DNA of 64,000 bases from Cepaea nemoralis (taxonomy: Eukaryota > Mollusca > Gastropoda > Stylommatophora > Helicidae). Shown piece by piece: positions 29,812 through 42,091 of this stretch. The notes below the pieces were generated by a model. That model ran no database searches. It had not been told where the DNA came from and saw only the letters and a list, made by a program, of their open reading frames with translations. The position numbers and the translations under genes were made by a program. The stretch lies in NCBI GenBank assembly GCA_014155875.1, contig JACEFZ010004150.1, positions 1-64,000 of the forward strand. The letters are read 5' to 3'. Position 1 is the stretch's first letter. The number at the start of each line of letters is the position of its first letter.

Positions 29812-30859
29812 GTAATAATAACCGTAGCGATCTCGTTGCTAACGGAGGACGCCTTTTTTCGGAAAGTTCAAGGGCATCGGATCCGCGGACCGTTTCCTGT
29901 GGCTCGTGAGTGCAGTTTACGAAAATTACCTTGTCGTGTTTCCTATTGGATAAATGCGAAACTATTTTTATGAAAATCGCGAATGACAACTTTAACGAGG
30001 GGTCAAAAGGTTATTCTACAAACCTGCGTGCTTGAGAGCAAGTGGCTTGTTTGAAAGATATTTCCCCTTGTTTGACAAAGGTAAGGAAGTTTATAGTTTG
30101 GCTTGTTTATTATCAAAGATATCCTAATTTAACCTGCATTTTTGAACTGCGCATCCAATTTTACATATAAATGTTGACTTTCAACAAGATTCGTTATGCT
30201 AGTGACTCACAATAAAATTGTAATGTGAGCAAGGTCGTCGTGTGTACTTTGTAAATTCATATAATGTCAGAATCATGGCATTTTGGATCATTGTCTGCCT
30301 CTTTTAATAATCAAGAAGCTTTACAGTCATGAAGCTAAACAAAATATGAATATACGTTTAAATTCTATTAAATATTTATTTTGTTGCTTTATATTTATTT
30401 TATTTTTATTTATTATAATATATATATAATAATAATTTTTTGAAAGTCAAGTCAGTTTTCAAAGTTGTCCACGGTCCATTGCTGAAATTTAATTGACTGG
30501 TTCACAGTTTTATTTTCATTGATAAATGAATTATCAAGAGAATTATACTTTATTGTGCATTTATGGATGCTGCATCCATTTCTACACATAACTAAAGAGG
30601 TTCTGACAAGATTCGTTATACTAAGGTGTAGAAAATAAATATTTTGTGAGACCACCCGGTTACATCTTTACAATAGGGAAAATTCACAATGGCGGCATCC
30701 CAGCATATCCAGACTAGTCCTACTAGTGTATGTTTTATTAAAACACTGGGGATTTAGAATCATAATATACAAAGTATCAAATAATTTCTACAGATAATTT
30801 GTGTTGTTGATTTAATAATTTTTATTCATGTGACGTGGCTGAACCATTGTTGATATATA
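29812..30859. other. No gene seen
   Basis: AT-rich. Weakly related blocks near 30120-30230 and 30530-30640 share CAAGATTCGTTAT. No coding signal. Confidence 0.5.
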
Positions 30860-31177
30860 TATAAAGTCATTTTTCAAACCCGTCCGCTCACTTTGTATAC
30901 TCAGCTCTGGCATCATATTTTATTTTAATTTAGTTGTATATGTTAAATAATAATTTAAATTAAGAGAAGTTATATAATGTTTTTGAAATCTCCAACCAGT
31001 TTAGCTTTTATTCTTGTCTTTCTGATTATACATATTTCTTGGAGGACTTTTTACCTTTACATTTTTAAAAATGTGCTAAAGATCATAAGATGCATTTCAT
31101 TTTCATTTTTAAATTTTCTAATGCAACCAATGTTGTGTTTAATTAATTGTTTGCTTTTATTTACTTTTTCTCATTAG

Positions 31178-31321
31178 ATTTATCATGGCAAAAAGGAATC
31201 TGTCAGTGTTTGAACCTGAGTATCCCATAAAGAAAGACTACGCTACATTGCTTGGATATTCTTAGCAGATCATCGTTCTGTACCAGATGTACTTACACTT
31301 AAAGAAATACAACAAGAAACT
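31178..31321 (+). other. Candidate host exon (plus strand)
   Basis: Bounded by a pyrimidine-rich acceptor (TTTTTCTCATTAG) and a strong donor (GTAAGT at 31322). From ATG 31185 it reads MAKRNLSVFEPEYPIKKDYA for 26 codons to a TAG. A one-step frame change continues as LADHRSVPDVLTLKEIQQET up to the donor. I do not recognise the protein. The internal stop suggests a decayed exon or a sequence error. Confidence 0.3.
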
Positions 31322-31737
31322 GTAAGTACATTTTACTCTGTTGATACAGACCTGTATGCAATCACACACAAACACAGTCATATAGGCAGATACGTAGTCA
31401 TAGATGCCAGATCAGCTGTCATCACAACAATGTCATATAAATAAGATACAAAAGACACAAAATCGTAAACACAGATCATGCCTGTACTTTTTATTGCCAA
31501 CCATTAATTAAACGTAGACAGTCCAACAACGATTTAATCTTTTATCTTCCATGACATTCTTCTTGCTTGGAGAAAATCAAATATACATCTAGCAATTTAT
31601 GAATTAGTAATTAATTAGCGGACATTTATAATTGCTAATTAGGTCACCACACATCATACTGACGGCAAAGAGACCATAAGTTCTGTACGCTGTACGTCCT
31701 CTGTACGCTGTTTTTGTTGTCAGCACTCTCATTACTC

Positions 31738-31960
31738 TTAGCGTGGCCGCGTTGAGGTACGTTTACGGCTGCTACTGTCACCGCCATCACTCAGTTGCGC
31801 AGGTTCGACTCCTGCCCCGGGCATACAAACGCTTGTCAGTTCTCAATTGTGGTAGTGGGTAAATGCGCCCGGGACCCACGGCTGAGTCAGTGGTGGTAGT
31901 AAAGACCGTATCGTATCTCGAGGGGTTCAGGGAGTGACAATGAAGGAAGTGTACAGAGGA
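31738..31960 (+). mobile_element. tRNA-derived SINE
   Basis: An A-box-like TGGCCGCGTTGAGG is followed about 50 bp later by a perfect B box (GGTTCGACTCC). A GC-rich body (GCGCCCGGGACCC) in AT-rich surroundings comes next. The 3' limit is uncertain. Confidence 0.5.
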
Positions 31961-32216
31961 TGGAGAGAAGATATAAAGTCATTTTTCAAACCCATCCGTG
32001 ACCGACTTTGTATACTCCGCTCTGGCAGCATATTTTATTTTAATTTAGTTGTAAATGTTAAATAATGGTTTAGACTGAGATCAGTTATATTATTATATAA
32101 ATAATGGTTTAGACTGAGATCAGTTATATTATTATTATTTATGTTTTTTAAATCTCCAACCAGTTTAGCTTTCATTCTTGTCTTTCTGATTATACACATT
32201 TCTTGGAAAATAAAAT

Positions 32217-32975
32217 ATACATCTCAAAATTTTTTAAGGTAAAATTAAGAAAACGGAGGCCTATTCATGAATTAGTAATTAATTAGCGGGCATTTTAAAT
32301 TGCTAATTAGGCCACAACAAACATTATTAAAACACCAAAGTGACAATTAGATGCGTAACATCATTCCGCATAAAACCATATACATCTCAAAATTTTTAAA
32401 GGTAAAATTAAGAAAACGGAGGCCTATTCATGAATTAGTAATTAATTAGCGGGCATTTTAAATTGCTAATTAGGCCACAACAAACATTATTAAAACACCA
32501 AAGTGACAATTAGATGCGTAACATCATTCCGCATAAAACCATATACATCTCAAAATTTTTAAAGGTAAAATTAAGAAAACGGAGGCCTATTCATGAATTA
32601 GTAATTAATTAGCGGGCATTTTAAATTGCTAATTAGGCCACAACAAACATTATTAAAACACCAAAGTGACAATTAGATGCGTAACATCATTCCGCATAAA
32701 ACCATATACATCTCAAAATTTTTAAAGGTAAAATTAAGAAAACGGAGGCCTATTCATGAATTAGTAATTAATTAGCGGGCATTTTAAATTGCTAATTAGG
32801 CCACAACAAACATTATTAAAACACCAAAGTGACAATTAGATGCGTAACATCATTCCGCATAAAACCATATACATCTCAAAATTTTTTAAGGTAAAATTAA
32901 GAAAATGGAGGCCTATTCATGAATTAGTAATTAATTAGCGGGCATTTTAAATTGCTAATTAGGCCACAACAAACA
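32217..32975. repeat. 163-bp satellite, 4.6 copies
   Basis: Units start at 32217, 32380, 32543, 32706 and 32869 with an exact 163-bp period and almost no differences. Each unit contains AATTAGC...GCTAATT, an inverted repeat. Short homogeneous arrays like this are found inside some non-autonomous Helitron-type elements of molluscs; membership here is inference. Confidence 0.97.
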
Positions 32976-32987
32976 AATATACAACTA

Positions 32988-33305
32988 CATCTTTCTGAGC
33001 CTTGACTTTAAGAAACACCACGTCAAACCCATTAAAGGGCCATGATAATACTCAGTACCATGAGCAGTCGGTCATCTTTCTGAGCCATAACTTTAGGAAA
33101 CACCACGTCAAACCCATGACAGGGCCGTGGTAATACTCAGTACCACGGGCTGTCTGTCATCTTTCTGAGTCATGACTTTAGGAAATACCACGTCAAACCC
33201 ATGACAGGGCCGTGGTAATACTAAGTACCACGAGCAGTCGGTCATCTTTGTGAACCATGACTTTAGGAAACACCACGTCAAACCCATTACAGGACCATGG
33301 TAATA
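32988..33305. repeat. 85-bp satellite, 3.7 copies
   Basis: Units start at 32988, 33073, 33158 and 33243 (CATCTTTCTGAGCC...). They are more diverged than the neighbouring 163-bp array and unrelated to it. A GTGGTAATACT...AGTACCAC inverted repeat lies in each unit. Confidence 0.95.
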
Positions 33306-33309
33306 GTTA

Positions 33310-33560
33310 TTGCCAGTTTCATTTTACAATTGTCTTTTATTTTCTTGCGCTTTCTCACTTTGAACTTAAGCGTAGGATATACACACACTTTTATAGAAGT
33401 GATGGGCTGAATTTTTTGTGTGGATTAACTTTCGCTATTAACAGTGTCCCTCGCCACTGAGGTTACAGTTTCATACTTAGATGGAGAGGCAGAATTTAAT
33501 TCCCCTACGTCCCAATAACTCTACCACTCGTCGTCCAACCCACCTCTATTTAGCCAATAA
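33310..33560 (-). mobile_element. SINE copy
   Basis: Shares the 3' half of the SINE at 60614-60907 (TTTGAACTTAAG, GTGGATTA, CACTGAGGTTAC region). The tRNA-like head is degenerate. Confidence 0.55.
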
Positions 33561-33769
33561 TTACCAACAACCAAACATTACTTAATACACTGTGTTTCAG
33601 TTAATTCTATGGGAAATAGTGTTTCGTTATACGTCCTTTTCCAAGACCGTAACCCCGACGTTAACTGGGGCCTACCAGTATGGTTTATATGAGTGCTCGT
33701 GGTGTGTAGCTGTCAGAACTAAAACTCATTTCAAGCAGTCTATCTAATGTGTACCATTTGTTTTAACAG

Positions 33770-33963
33770 TTCCAGACTGAGTATTGCTGAAGTTTCAATC
33801 CAAGCCCAGAGCATACCTCCTGGTGACAAGTGTAGACAGTTGGAGCTGGAAGGAGCAGAACCAGATAACTCTAATGTTAAGTTGTCATACTTACAGACCA
33901 CCAGCAGTACACCATCCTAAGATCACGCCATGTCCTGTGATTCTAAATTACATGTCCAATAAA
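33770..33963 (+). other. Candidate 3'-terminal host exon with poly-A signal
   Basis: An acceptor (TTGTTTTAACAG) is followed by 49 open codons (RLSIAEVSIQAQSIPPGDK ... TTSSTPS) and a TAA at 33918. AATAAA follows at 33958. It needs two bases from the previous exon, so it does not join 31178-31321 directly. It resembles no TE protein that I know. Unrecognised. Confidence 0.35.
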
Positions 33964-34139
33964 TATATATTTACTATACTCCCCATTCTGAATTTATTTC
34001 TGTGTTAAGTATCAGGGAATGTCCATTTTACTTTAGTAAAGTAAACATATCTTGTTAGCATATAAATTGCCAGGATCTCCATGGTTGTGGGGCCACCAAA
34101 CTCTGTCTCTTTAACCCAACAGTGGGAAAGCTGAGTATT

Positions 34140-34433
34140 TTAGATATAAGTTCTCAGGCTGGAATTTCCTGGTTGTACTGTTTGTTTAGAAGTGTCTTTT
34201 CGACGCCACAGGAAGTCTTCTGACAGCATTACTGTCTTAGTTTTCAGAATAAATCTCCTTAACTGGAAACTCTTGTCTGTATCCATGGACGAGACAGGAA
34301 CACTGAGCTGATCCACGACACTGGTGATCGAGTGAAATGGCGAGCCATGACCGCCCACGCTTTCCGGCATGGCACATGATTGATTTATTGATTGTATGTA
34401 TTTAATTTTCTGTATTTTATTCAATTTTAACAA
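34140..34433 (-). other. Unrecognised 97-codon ORF
   Basis: No domain recognised. A 40-bp piece near 34320-34380 (GCCATGCCGGAAAGCGTGGG on the minus strand) is shared with the LINE K copies at about 25850 and 63330, so it is probably repeat-derived. Confidence 0.2.
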
Positions 34434-35218
34434 AATTCACTTATGTGTATTCAAATGCTTGATCACCGTGCCAGCAGGCAAGTATGCTAGTCACGTCACT
34501 GCCATGGCGACCAACCACCACTACAAACACCCTTTATTTTATTGTAAGAGAACAGCCGTAATAGAAAGTTGATCAAATACAAGTTTACCAAGAGATATCT
34601 GTTACAACAGCCTTGCCAGTCACACTACAAGAGAACATTGTTTTGAAAACCCTAACAGATGAAACTCAAATATTCAAAGAATATTATCCTGCAACAAATC
34701 AATAAACACTACAAGTTATGTAGTCTGCCATTACCACCTCAAAGAAGAAAGTCCTTTACTTCCTCTCCTTCTGCGTTCATACGGAGTTTTTTTCCCCTTT
34801 TTTTTCGGACGTGATTGCGTTGTGCCTGTTTACAGCAGAGTTGCGTTCTTGCGCCGTTAGGCCGACACATCCGACTTCTGCGGGCATTTATTGACCGGGT
34901 TAACCTTCCCGGGGGTTTCTTAGGACGTTTGACTCTCACTGTTGTGGTGTTATCCCCCATCCTAGCTGTCCCATATAGAACAGCCAAAGACATCCTGGTC
35001 AGCCCTCAAGGGAAGGCAGGGGCAGACCATGGGCATTCCCCGCCATCCAAGGAGGCTTCCATAATTGCATAGCCATCACACAGCGCTCTGGTACTGGGCT
35101 CACCCAAGGAATCGTCACGTCCTGCACATGGCTGCTTAGCCTCACTTCCGTATATTAGGCCTTCCGTTCACCATAGGCTGTTCCTCCGGAAACCAGAAAA
35201 ATGCAGTCTGCAGATGAC

Positions 35219-35384
35219 ATCCACACAGTGAGCTTTCAATTCGGACTTTCCATGTAATGGATTTGCTATCCGCGCAATATTTCATTTTGTGCCACTATGA
35301 CACTTTTCCCACCTTTGATGAAGCCCACACAGTGAGTTTCGATTCGGACTTTCCACGTAATTGATTTGCTATCCAAGCAATAAC
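35219..35384. repeat. Two-copy direct repeat
   Basis: 35219-35278 and 35326-35384 share CACACAGTGAG...TTCGGACTTTCCA...GATTTGCTATCC. They lie next to the 3' end of LINE H. Confidence 0.75.
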
Positions 35385-35439
35385 CCATTCCATGCCTCTG
35401 GGAGGCTTGTGTAACCGACATACCTGTGATATGAAGTAT

Positions 35440-37960
35440 TGCAGTCTAAATACTTCTTCGTGCATCTTTAGATGTCAACCTGAATGTAGTTAAAGTAAGC
35501 TGCAGTCAACTTGAGCTTGTTGATATCTCCATAGAGCTTGTCCTCAAATGAAGCAGGCGTGGGCCAAAATATCTTTCCCTGTTCTGCATATATTGGGCAC
35601 TCCTGCAGCAAATGTTTAGCTGTCATTTTACCAGTTCCACAATTACATTCATCGGTATCTCCTATCTTTAGTTTATTGAACAAGTGGTATTTCAGCCTAT
35701 GTCCTGTGGGGAGTCTGAAGATTGCTACTTGTTCTCTTCGGTCGAGTTTTTAATATGCATCATCCTTCTGGTGGCCTGGATGCTATGATTCCCATTTGGT
35801 TCTATAAGTGCTTTTTATAAACCTTTTTGCCTCATTATAGATTATGGCTGTGTCAGGATGTGATAGTCGTCCACCCTCGTTTGCTAGTCTGTCAGCCTCT
35901 TCATTTCCAGGTATACACCAATGTGATGGGATCCGTCTTACAACTTTTTTGGATTTCTGCCATAGACCATGGAGTGCTACTCTTAGATCAGCTAGCTCTG
36001 TGCTTTTTCTGCTCTTCAGTATTGAGACAGCTGACTGCATCTGTGAAGATAGCTATTTGCTTCTCTTTATTTTCCTCCATCAAGAGCATTTCTGCTGCAG
36101 TTTTCAAAGCCTCTACCTCCGCTTTGAAGTTACTTGAAAATTTTCAAGTTGCCACTGACTGGTTGTTTTTTTTTTTTTCATTCCAATTTTTTTTAAATTT
36201 AGGAGAATTCCTCCTCCTCCATTTTCTATTGAAAGTTTGGCTGATCCATCTGTATATGTATGGGTCCAATTGCTGCTTGGGTAATGTTCTTTTATGTAGT
36301 TTAGGTTTATTTGTCTTCTTCCGGTTTCATTCTGAGTGTTCTTTTTCTCAATACCAGGAATGTTTTCTAATCTATCCAGACCGCTAGTGTGTGCTTTTTC
36401 TCTTGGAAGGCATCCTCTATTTTCTATAGGTTATGTGATCTTCAGTGGATCTGTACTTTCTGAATCCTGCTTGGCGTGGTGTTAAGGGTTGTTTTTTTTC
36501 CCCCAGAAGCCATGTTAGCCTGCCATTGATAATGCGTTCCATTAATTTTCCTACACAGCTAAGTAGACTGATAGGTCGATATCCATTTGCTTCTTCCAGG
36601 TCTTGTTGTTGTAAGTTTTAATATCAATGTGGTTTTCACTGGCATAGTGTTCCATTAGTGCATTTGATGCCTTTTCCCCTGTAAGCAAGGTATCTCCTTG
36701 TTTAATTGTTATTTGTTTGTTTCTCGGTCCTTCATTGTTCATGGCTTTCACTAGTTTCCATCCCTGTCAAAGTTCAGATTTTCTGTTTTTTCCCTCGAAC
36801 AATCTCTTGTTGTTTGATTTACTGTTCTTTTATATTTTGCTGAGATGGCTTCGAGAGAGATGTTGGCTTCAATTGTTTGTTCTCTCTCCGTTGTCTTCCT
36901 GGCATCTTCAACGTTGTCCTCCAAAATTTGTATTTCTTCAGTCCAGTATGGGTTGTAATTTTTCCTCGCTCCTCTTGGAATAGACTCAGTGGCCGCCTGT
37001 ATTGTTGCTCTGGTTAGACTTTCCACCACTTGCTTCATGTTGCCATATCGTGAATTTATGTTTTCACAATATTTGTCTGTTAGTATGGCTAATCTGTCCC
37101 AATCTGCTCGTTTGTAATTCCAGCGGGGCAAAGGCTTTTTGCTTTTTAATTGGTGAAGCACATAGCGATCGATTTTTGTGGAGGATGTCTCCTGTGCAGA
37201 AAGCCAAGTCTGGAGTAGAAGTGGTAAACTATCTTCTGGAGTAGAAGCTCAGTGTGTCATCCGTTTTGTTGAGTAGATGGAGATATGAGTCTATTTCCCA
37301 GTCCTCCACTTCATCTCCTCTTTTGTCAGTATCTGGGTATCCCCATCTTTCTGAATGGCTATTAAAATCTCCAACAATAATGCAGTTTGTGTCAGTTATT
37401 TTCATGTTTGAGAGGTAAGGTCCTTATCTGCTGGGCTATACAGATTGTAGATTCTTATTTTCATATCCTTTATCATTATATCAACACCTATAGTTTCTGT
37501 TTGGCTGTCAGAGATCACAGATACTTCGTTGCAAGGTATTGTATTTCGTGTAAGTATTAGAACTCCTCTTTTGTGTCCTTCGCGGTCAAAATGTGTGGCC
37601 TGAAATACTCTGAGAATTTGCGATTGACGTTGAGGTGTGTCCCTTGGATGCATGCCATATCTATCTTTATGAAGACACTTTGTTAGGGAGACTTTCTTGT
37701 TATAAACTCCTTCGTCATTCCACTGTAGTATGTTGAGTGTCCGGTTCCTCGCCCTTGACCTGTCCGACATGGATGACCCTACCAGTAGCTGTGCTACCGT
37801 TGGCATAGCTCTTGGGGTCATTGGAACACTCAAGCCCCTCTACCTCGTCAAGGTGGACACACGGCAGAGGGGGAAAGTCCTTTACTATTATCTCCACCCC
37901 AGTAAGTGAACCAAATACATTTTTAGTCATACATTGATCACAGAGTCACTCAACTTTGGC
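35440..37960 (-). mobile_element. LINE H: I/Nimb-like LINE with most of RT deleted
   Basis: Right to left: an ORF1 C-terminal scrap (37715-37930), an APE endonuclease (LNILQWNDEGVYNKKVSL at 37830-37402, IIVGDFNSHSERWGY near 37350), and a linker (ATIQAATESIPRGARKNYNPYW). RT motifs 1-2 follow (NGYRPISLLSCVGKLMERI near 36590-36540, RQAGFRKYRSTEDH). Then a jump to RNase H (HTYTDGSA near 36240, RRIPSHWCIPGNEEADRLANEG at 35900). The terminal domain is at 35468-35683. The catalytic RT boxes are missing. The tail is GCACGAAGAAG, as in LINE A. Confidence 0.85.
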
Positions 37961-38145
37961 ATAATCAACAGCGAATGAAAGAAGAACAACCATAATCTAC
38001 AAACTGTATTTTTAACTTTGCAAATGTCAATAATTGTATTATTAGTCATAATGGTGTATTACATTTATGTTTGTAACAGTGATTCAATGAATAACAATTT
38101 CTGATTTATTACACAAGAGTAAATAACTTGGGATATTCCAACACC

Positions 38146-41042
38146 AGTTACACACCCAAACCGTCATCCAGCTACTGATGGCAAAATCTTAACTAAAATA
38201 AATAAATTTAGAGTAGGAACATGGAATGTTAGGACATTAAATGAGCTAGGAAAGTTGACCAATGTTCTAAGACAGATGGATAGCATGAATATGAATATAC
38301 TAGGCGTTAGTGAGATGAGATGGAAGGGATCGGGCAAAATTATAGCTGACAATCACACAATAATTTATTCTGGAGGGGATACACATGAAAAAGGTGTAGG
38401 AATAATATTAGACGAAAAAACAGCCAAGTCAATTAATGGATACTGGTGTATTTCAGATAGAGTTATTATGGTAAAAATCAAAGGCAAACCAATAGACATA
38501 AATATTATACAAGTATATGCACCAACAGCAAGCAGTAGTGAGGAAGAAATACAACACTTTTACGACGAAATAGAAATGGCGATGGCTCAAATTGGATCAC
38601 AAGAAATAAAGATAATACTTGGTGATTTTAATGCAAAAATAGGAAAGGGAAAAATGGAGGATGTAGTGGGGAATTATGGTTTAGGTACAAGAAATGAAAG
38701 AGGGGAAAAGATAATAGAATGGGCAAATATCAATGATATGATAATTGGAAACACATGGTTTAAGCACCACAAAAGACAACTGTACACATGGATAAGCCCT
38801 GATAAGAAAATACGCAACCAAATTGACTACATACTAATTAATAAAAGATTTAGAAATGCTTTAATTAATGTAAAGACAATGCCTGGTGCTGACTGTAATA
38901 GTGATCATGTACCACTATGTGGACAAATAAAAGTAAGATTAAAGAGAGGGAAAAAATGGTTAAGAACATGAGACTTAATAAAGAGGTTCTGAAAATAGAT
39001 AAAGAAATGCAACAACAATACAGAGTGACTGTGAAAAATAGGTACAATGCAATAACTAAAATACAGAGTATAGATGAACAATGGGAAATGTTAAGGGACT
39101 CCATTCATCAAACTAGGAAAGAAGTATTACCGGAGAGAGGCAAAATAGCTAAGAAAAAATGGATGAATGACGATATCTTAAAATTGATGGACAAAAGAAA
39201 ACAGAGTAAAAATGACAAACAAGAATACGCTAAGATAAATAAAGAAATAAAAAATAAATGTGGGAAGGCTAAAGAAAGTTGGTTAAACGAGCAATGCAAA
39301 ACAATTGAATTAAATTCCATTAAAGATACAAAAAATATGCACAGACAAATCAGTGAGCTTACAGGAAGAAAAATAAGAATAAATACGGGGTGTTTGAAAT
39401 CAAAAACAGGAAAGATAATATTAGAGGAAGATGCTATAATGAAGAGGTGGAATGAGTATATAAGAGAATTATATGTAGGAGAAAGGGAAGAATTAACAGA
39501 AGATAGTAACTTAGAAGGTCCACCTATTCTGAAAGAAGAAGTCGCTGACGCTATGAAACGTATGAAGAAAGGAAAAACAGCTGGGCCAGATTAAATCACA
39601 ACAGAAGAATTAGAAGTATTGGGAGAATTTGGAGTAGATATATTAACCAAAATGTTGAATGATATTTACAGCTGTGGATATTTACCCAGTGATATGCTGA
39701 AATCTGTATTTATAGCTATACCAAAAAGACCAGGAGCAATTGATTGTGAAGATTTTCGTACAATTAACCTTATAAACCATATCACTAAGCTTCTACTCAG
39801 AATCATAATGAGAAGAACCAAAAAGAAAATAAAAATGGAAATTAGTGAAGAACAGTATGGATTTGTGGAAGGAAAGGGCACAAACAATGCAATTTATACA
39901 TTATGGACACTAATAGAAAGATCAATAGAGAAACAGAGAGACATATATTTGTGCTTCATAGATTATACTAAGGCATTTAATAAAGTAAAACATGATGAAC
40001 TGATTAAAATGTTGGAAGATATCAACATTGATGGAAAAGATTTAAGAATAATACAGAATGTTTACTGGAACCAAGTAGCAGCAATTAAAATGGGAAATAA
40101 AGAGGGTAGTTACGAACAGATAAAGCTAGGAGTACGACAAGGGTGTGTCTTGTCACCAGATCTTTTCTCCCTGTATAGCGAAGTAATAATGAGAGAAATC
40201 AAAGAGATGCCAGGAATACTAGTTGGAGGTTATAATATAAATAATATACGCTATGCAGATGACACAGTATTGGTGGCAGATAATTCAACAGACCTACAAC
40301 AATTATTAGACGTTGTAGTAACAGAGAGTGCAAGGAAAGGACTCTCCTTGAATATCAAGAAAACAGTAACAATGGTAATATCAAAGAAAATGGTGACACC
40401 AAAATGTGACATAGAAATAGGGGGGAAAATCCGTAACCAAGTTGATAATTTTAGATACCTAGGGGCATTTATAACATCAGATGGAAGATGTACAACAGAG
40501 ATTAGGAGCAGAATAGGGCAGGCAAAGGCCGCATTTCAGAAAATGAAGAGTATCTTATGCAATAAGTCACTATCACTGAATGTAAGAAAGAGAGTGCTGA
40601 AATGCTATGTGGAACCAGTTTTGCTGTATGGCAGTGAATTTCGGAATGTAAATGAACAAATTAAGAAGAAATTAGAAGCAACAGAGATGTGGTTCCTGAG
40701 ACGAATGTTGCGAATTCCTTGGACTGCCAGAGTAACTAACGACGACTGCCTGAAACAGGCTAATGAAACTAGAACAGTATATACAACAATAAGACAGAGA
40801 CAAACAGCCTTCTTCGGTCATGTGAAGAGAAGAGAGGCATTGGAGAACATCGTAACAACTGGAAAGATCGAGGGGAAGAGAGGCAGAGGTAGACCAAGAG
40901 AAGTGATGCTAGATGGATTGAGACGGTGGCATGGAAGAATATCAGCAGCAGAGTTGATCCAGAAAACCAACGACCGAGATCTGTGGAGAGCCATGAACGC
41001 CAATGCCAGCCGGCACGGCACTTGATGATGATGAGTTACACA
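38146..41042 (+). mobile_element. LINE I: near-intact RTE-type LINE with 9-bp target duplication
   Basis: AGTTACACA flanks it at 38146-38154 and 41034-41042, so the insertion is 38155-41033 (2879 bp). A single ORF2 fills it from just inside the 5' end, and translation ends in the TGATGATGATGA tail. The APE, RT and C-terminal parts are complete apart from one frameshift and one stop, which makes it the best preserved RTE copy in the window. Confidence 0.92.
38195..41025 (+). pseudogene. LINE I ORF2: APE endonuclease and RT
   Basis: Endonuclease: FRVGTWNVRTLNELGK, GVSEMRWKGSG, IIQVYAPTASSSEEE, ILGDFNAKIGKG, IDYILINKRF, CNSDHVPLCG. A frameshift near 38945, in an A run, breaks the frame before the linker (39594 end). 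A TAA at 39592-39594 stands where a Lys codon fits (AGPD-ITTEELE). RT: FVEGKGTNNAI, CFIDYTKAFNKVKHDEL, LGVRQGCVLSPDLFSLY, catalytic YADDTVLV, ESARKGLSLNIKKT. C-terminus GKRGRGRPREVMLDGL, ending in the tail. Confidence 0.93.
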
Positions 41043-42091
41043 AAGTTGACTAGGCAAGTTAACCCAGTGAATTCTGAAATACGATAAACAATGAAAACAC
41101 TTTCAAATTTATACCAGTAAAGAACTTAAACACAAAGCAAACAAATGTTACACTTATTCACGAAACCCCTGGGCAGCTCAGTCAGCATCACTGTTTCCCT
41201 GTCAGACTGTGGCTGTAACAGTTGCCAAAGAGCATGTGATAGACTAGTTTGGAAATATTATTTTGCATAGGCCTTTAATCAGTTGTGATAGTCATTATTT
41301 GTAAAAGTACAGGCTAAAATTATGGGCATGCCCACACAATTGTATATGCATAGTATGTAGTATATACACTTGTCAGCGTCTTACAAATAGGGATAGAAAG
41401 ACTCAGGTTCAGACAGGCAGATTAGTGCGAGTACAAATGCGACAGAACTCAAAGTTCAATCAATGTCGTCATGGTTTATTACGATATCTGTCATCAGGCG
41501 AATAAACGTCTCGCACAATATCATATTACAGATACATTATCTCAAGTATTCAAAGTATCTCTACACACAACATCATTCAATCCTCGCTAAACTAATACAC
41601 AGCCTAAAGCTTCTATACATCTAAGTGTCTCCCTCTCAGAGCTACACCCGCATCCAGTCCAGTCAGTGTCCGGTGGCCGTCTGCCCTCTCTACTTTCGTC
41701 GGGTGGACACGGAGTGCTTGCCCCTGCGAGTATCTCGTGGATTTCACCTTTCCACGCTTCCCGCGGTTGTACCTGGATGTTGGTCATGTGACTCATCGCT
41801 CTCAAATGTTCGAGAACATGTTCGAGCATTTACTATTACCTCCCTTGTTTCTGTGTCGCTTGTTACGCCCCTTATTTATTATAAGTGGGACCTTGACAAC
41901 ACTATACAGAAATGGTTTACACTGGCTGTTAGGGCAGGGAAGAGATGCAAAGCAAACACAGTTGGCCACCATCACCTTCATTGAGTTATCTACCAGAGAT
42001 ATTTTTGCACATCTTTGTGGCTGTTCCTGTCAAGATCACTGTGATAGCCTGTTCACTGAGATACCCCATCATTATAGACTAACAAGTGTTG
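41043..42091. other. No gene recognised
   Basis: Short open frames on both strands at 41587-41984 share no motif I know. No repeat structure was seen. Confidence 0.4.

Larger units (their letters stand above)
30860..32215. repeat. Dispersed direct repeat pair
   Basis: 30860-31060 and 31970-32210 are diverged copies (CATTTTTCAAACCC... to TCTCCAACCAGTTTAGC...TTTCTTGGA). The second has a local about 33-bp duplication at 32066-32130. Between them lie a candidate exon, a SINE, and a single diverged copy of part of the 163-bp satellite (31597-31655). Confidence 0.7.

Noticed and set aside
34739..34993. Very basic 84-residue minus-strand ORF as a histone-like or ORF1 protein.
   Set aside because: No domain recognised. 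Low-complexity Lys/Arg composition is partly due to an A/T run. It may be a LINE leader but cannot be supported.
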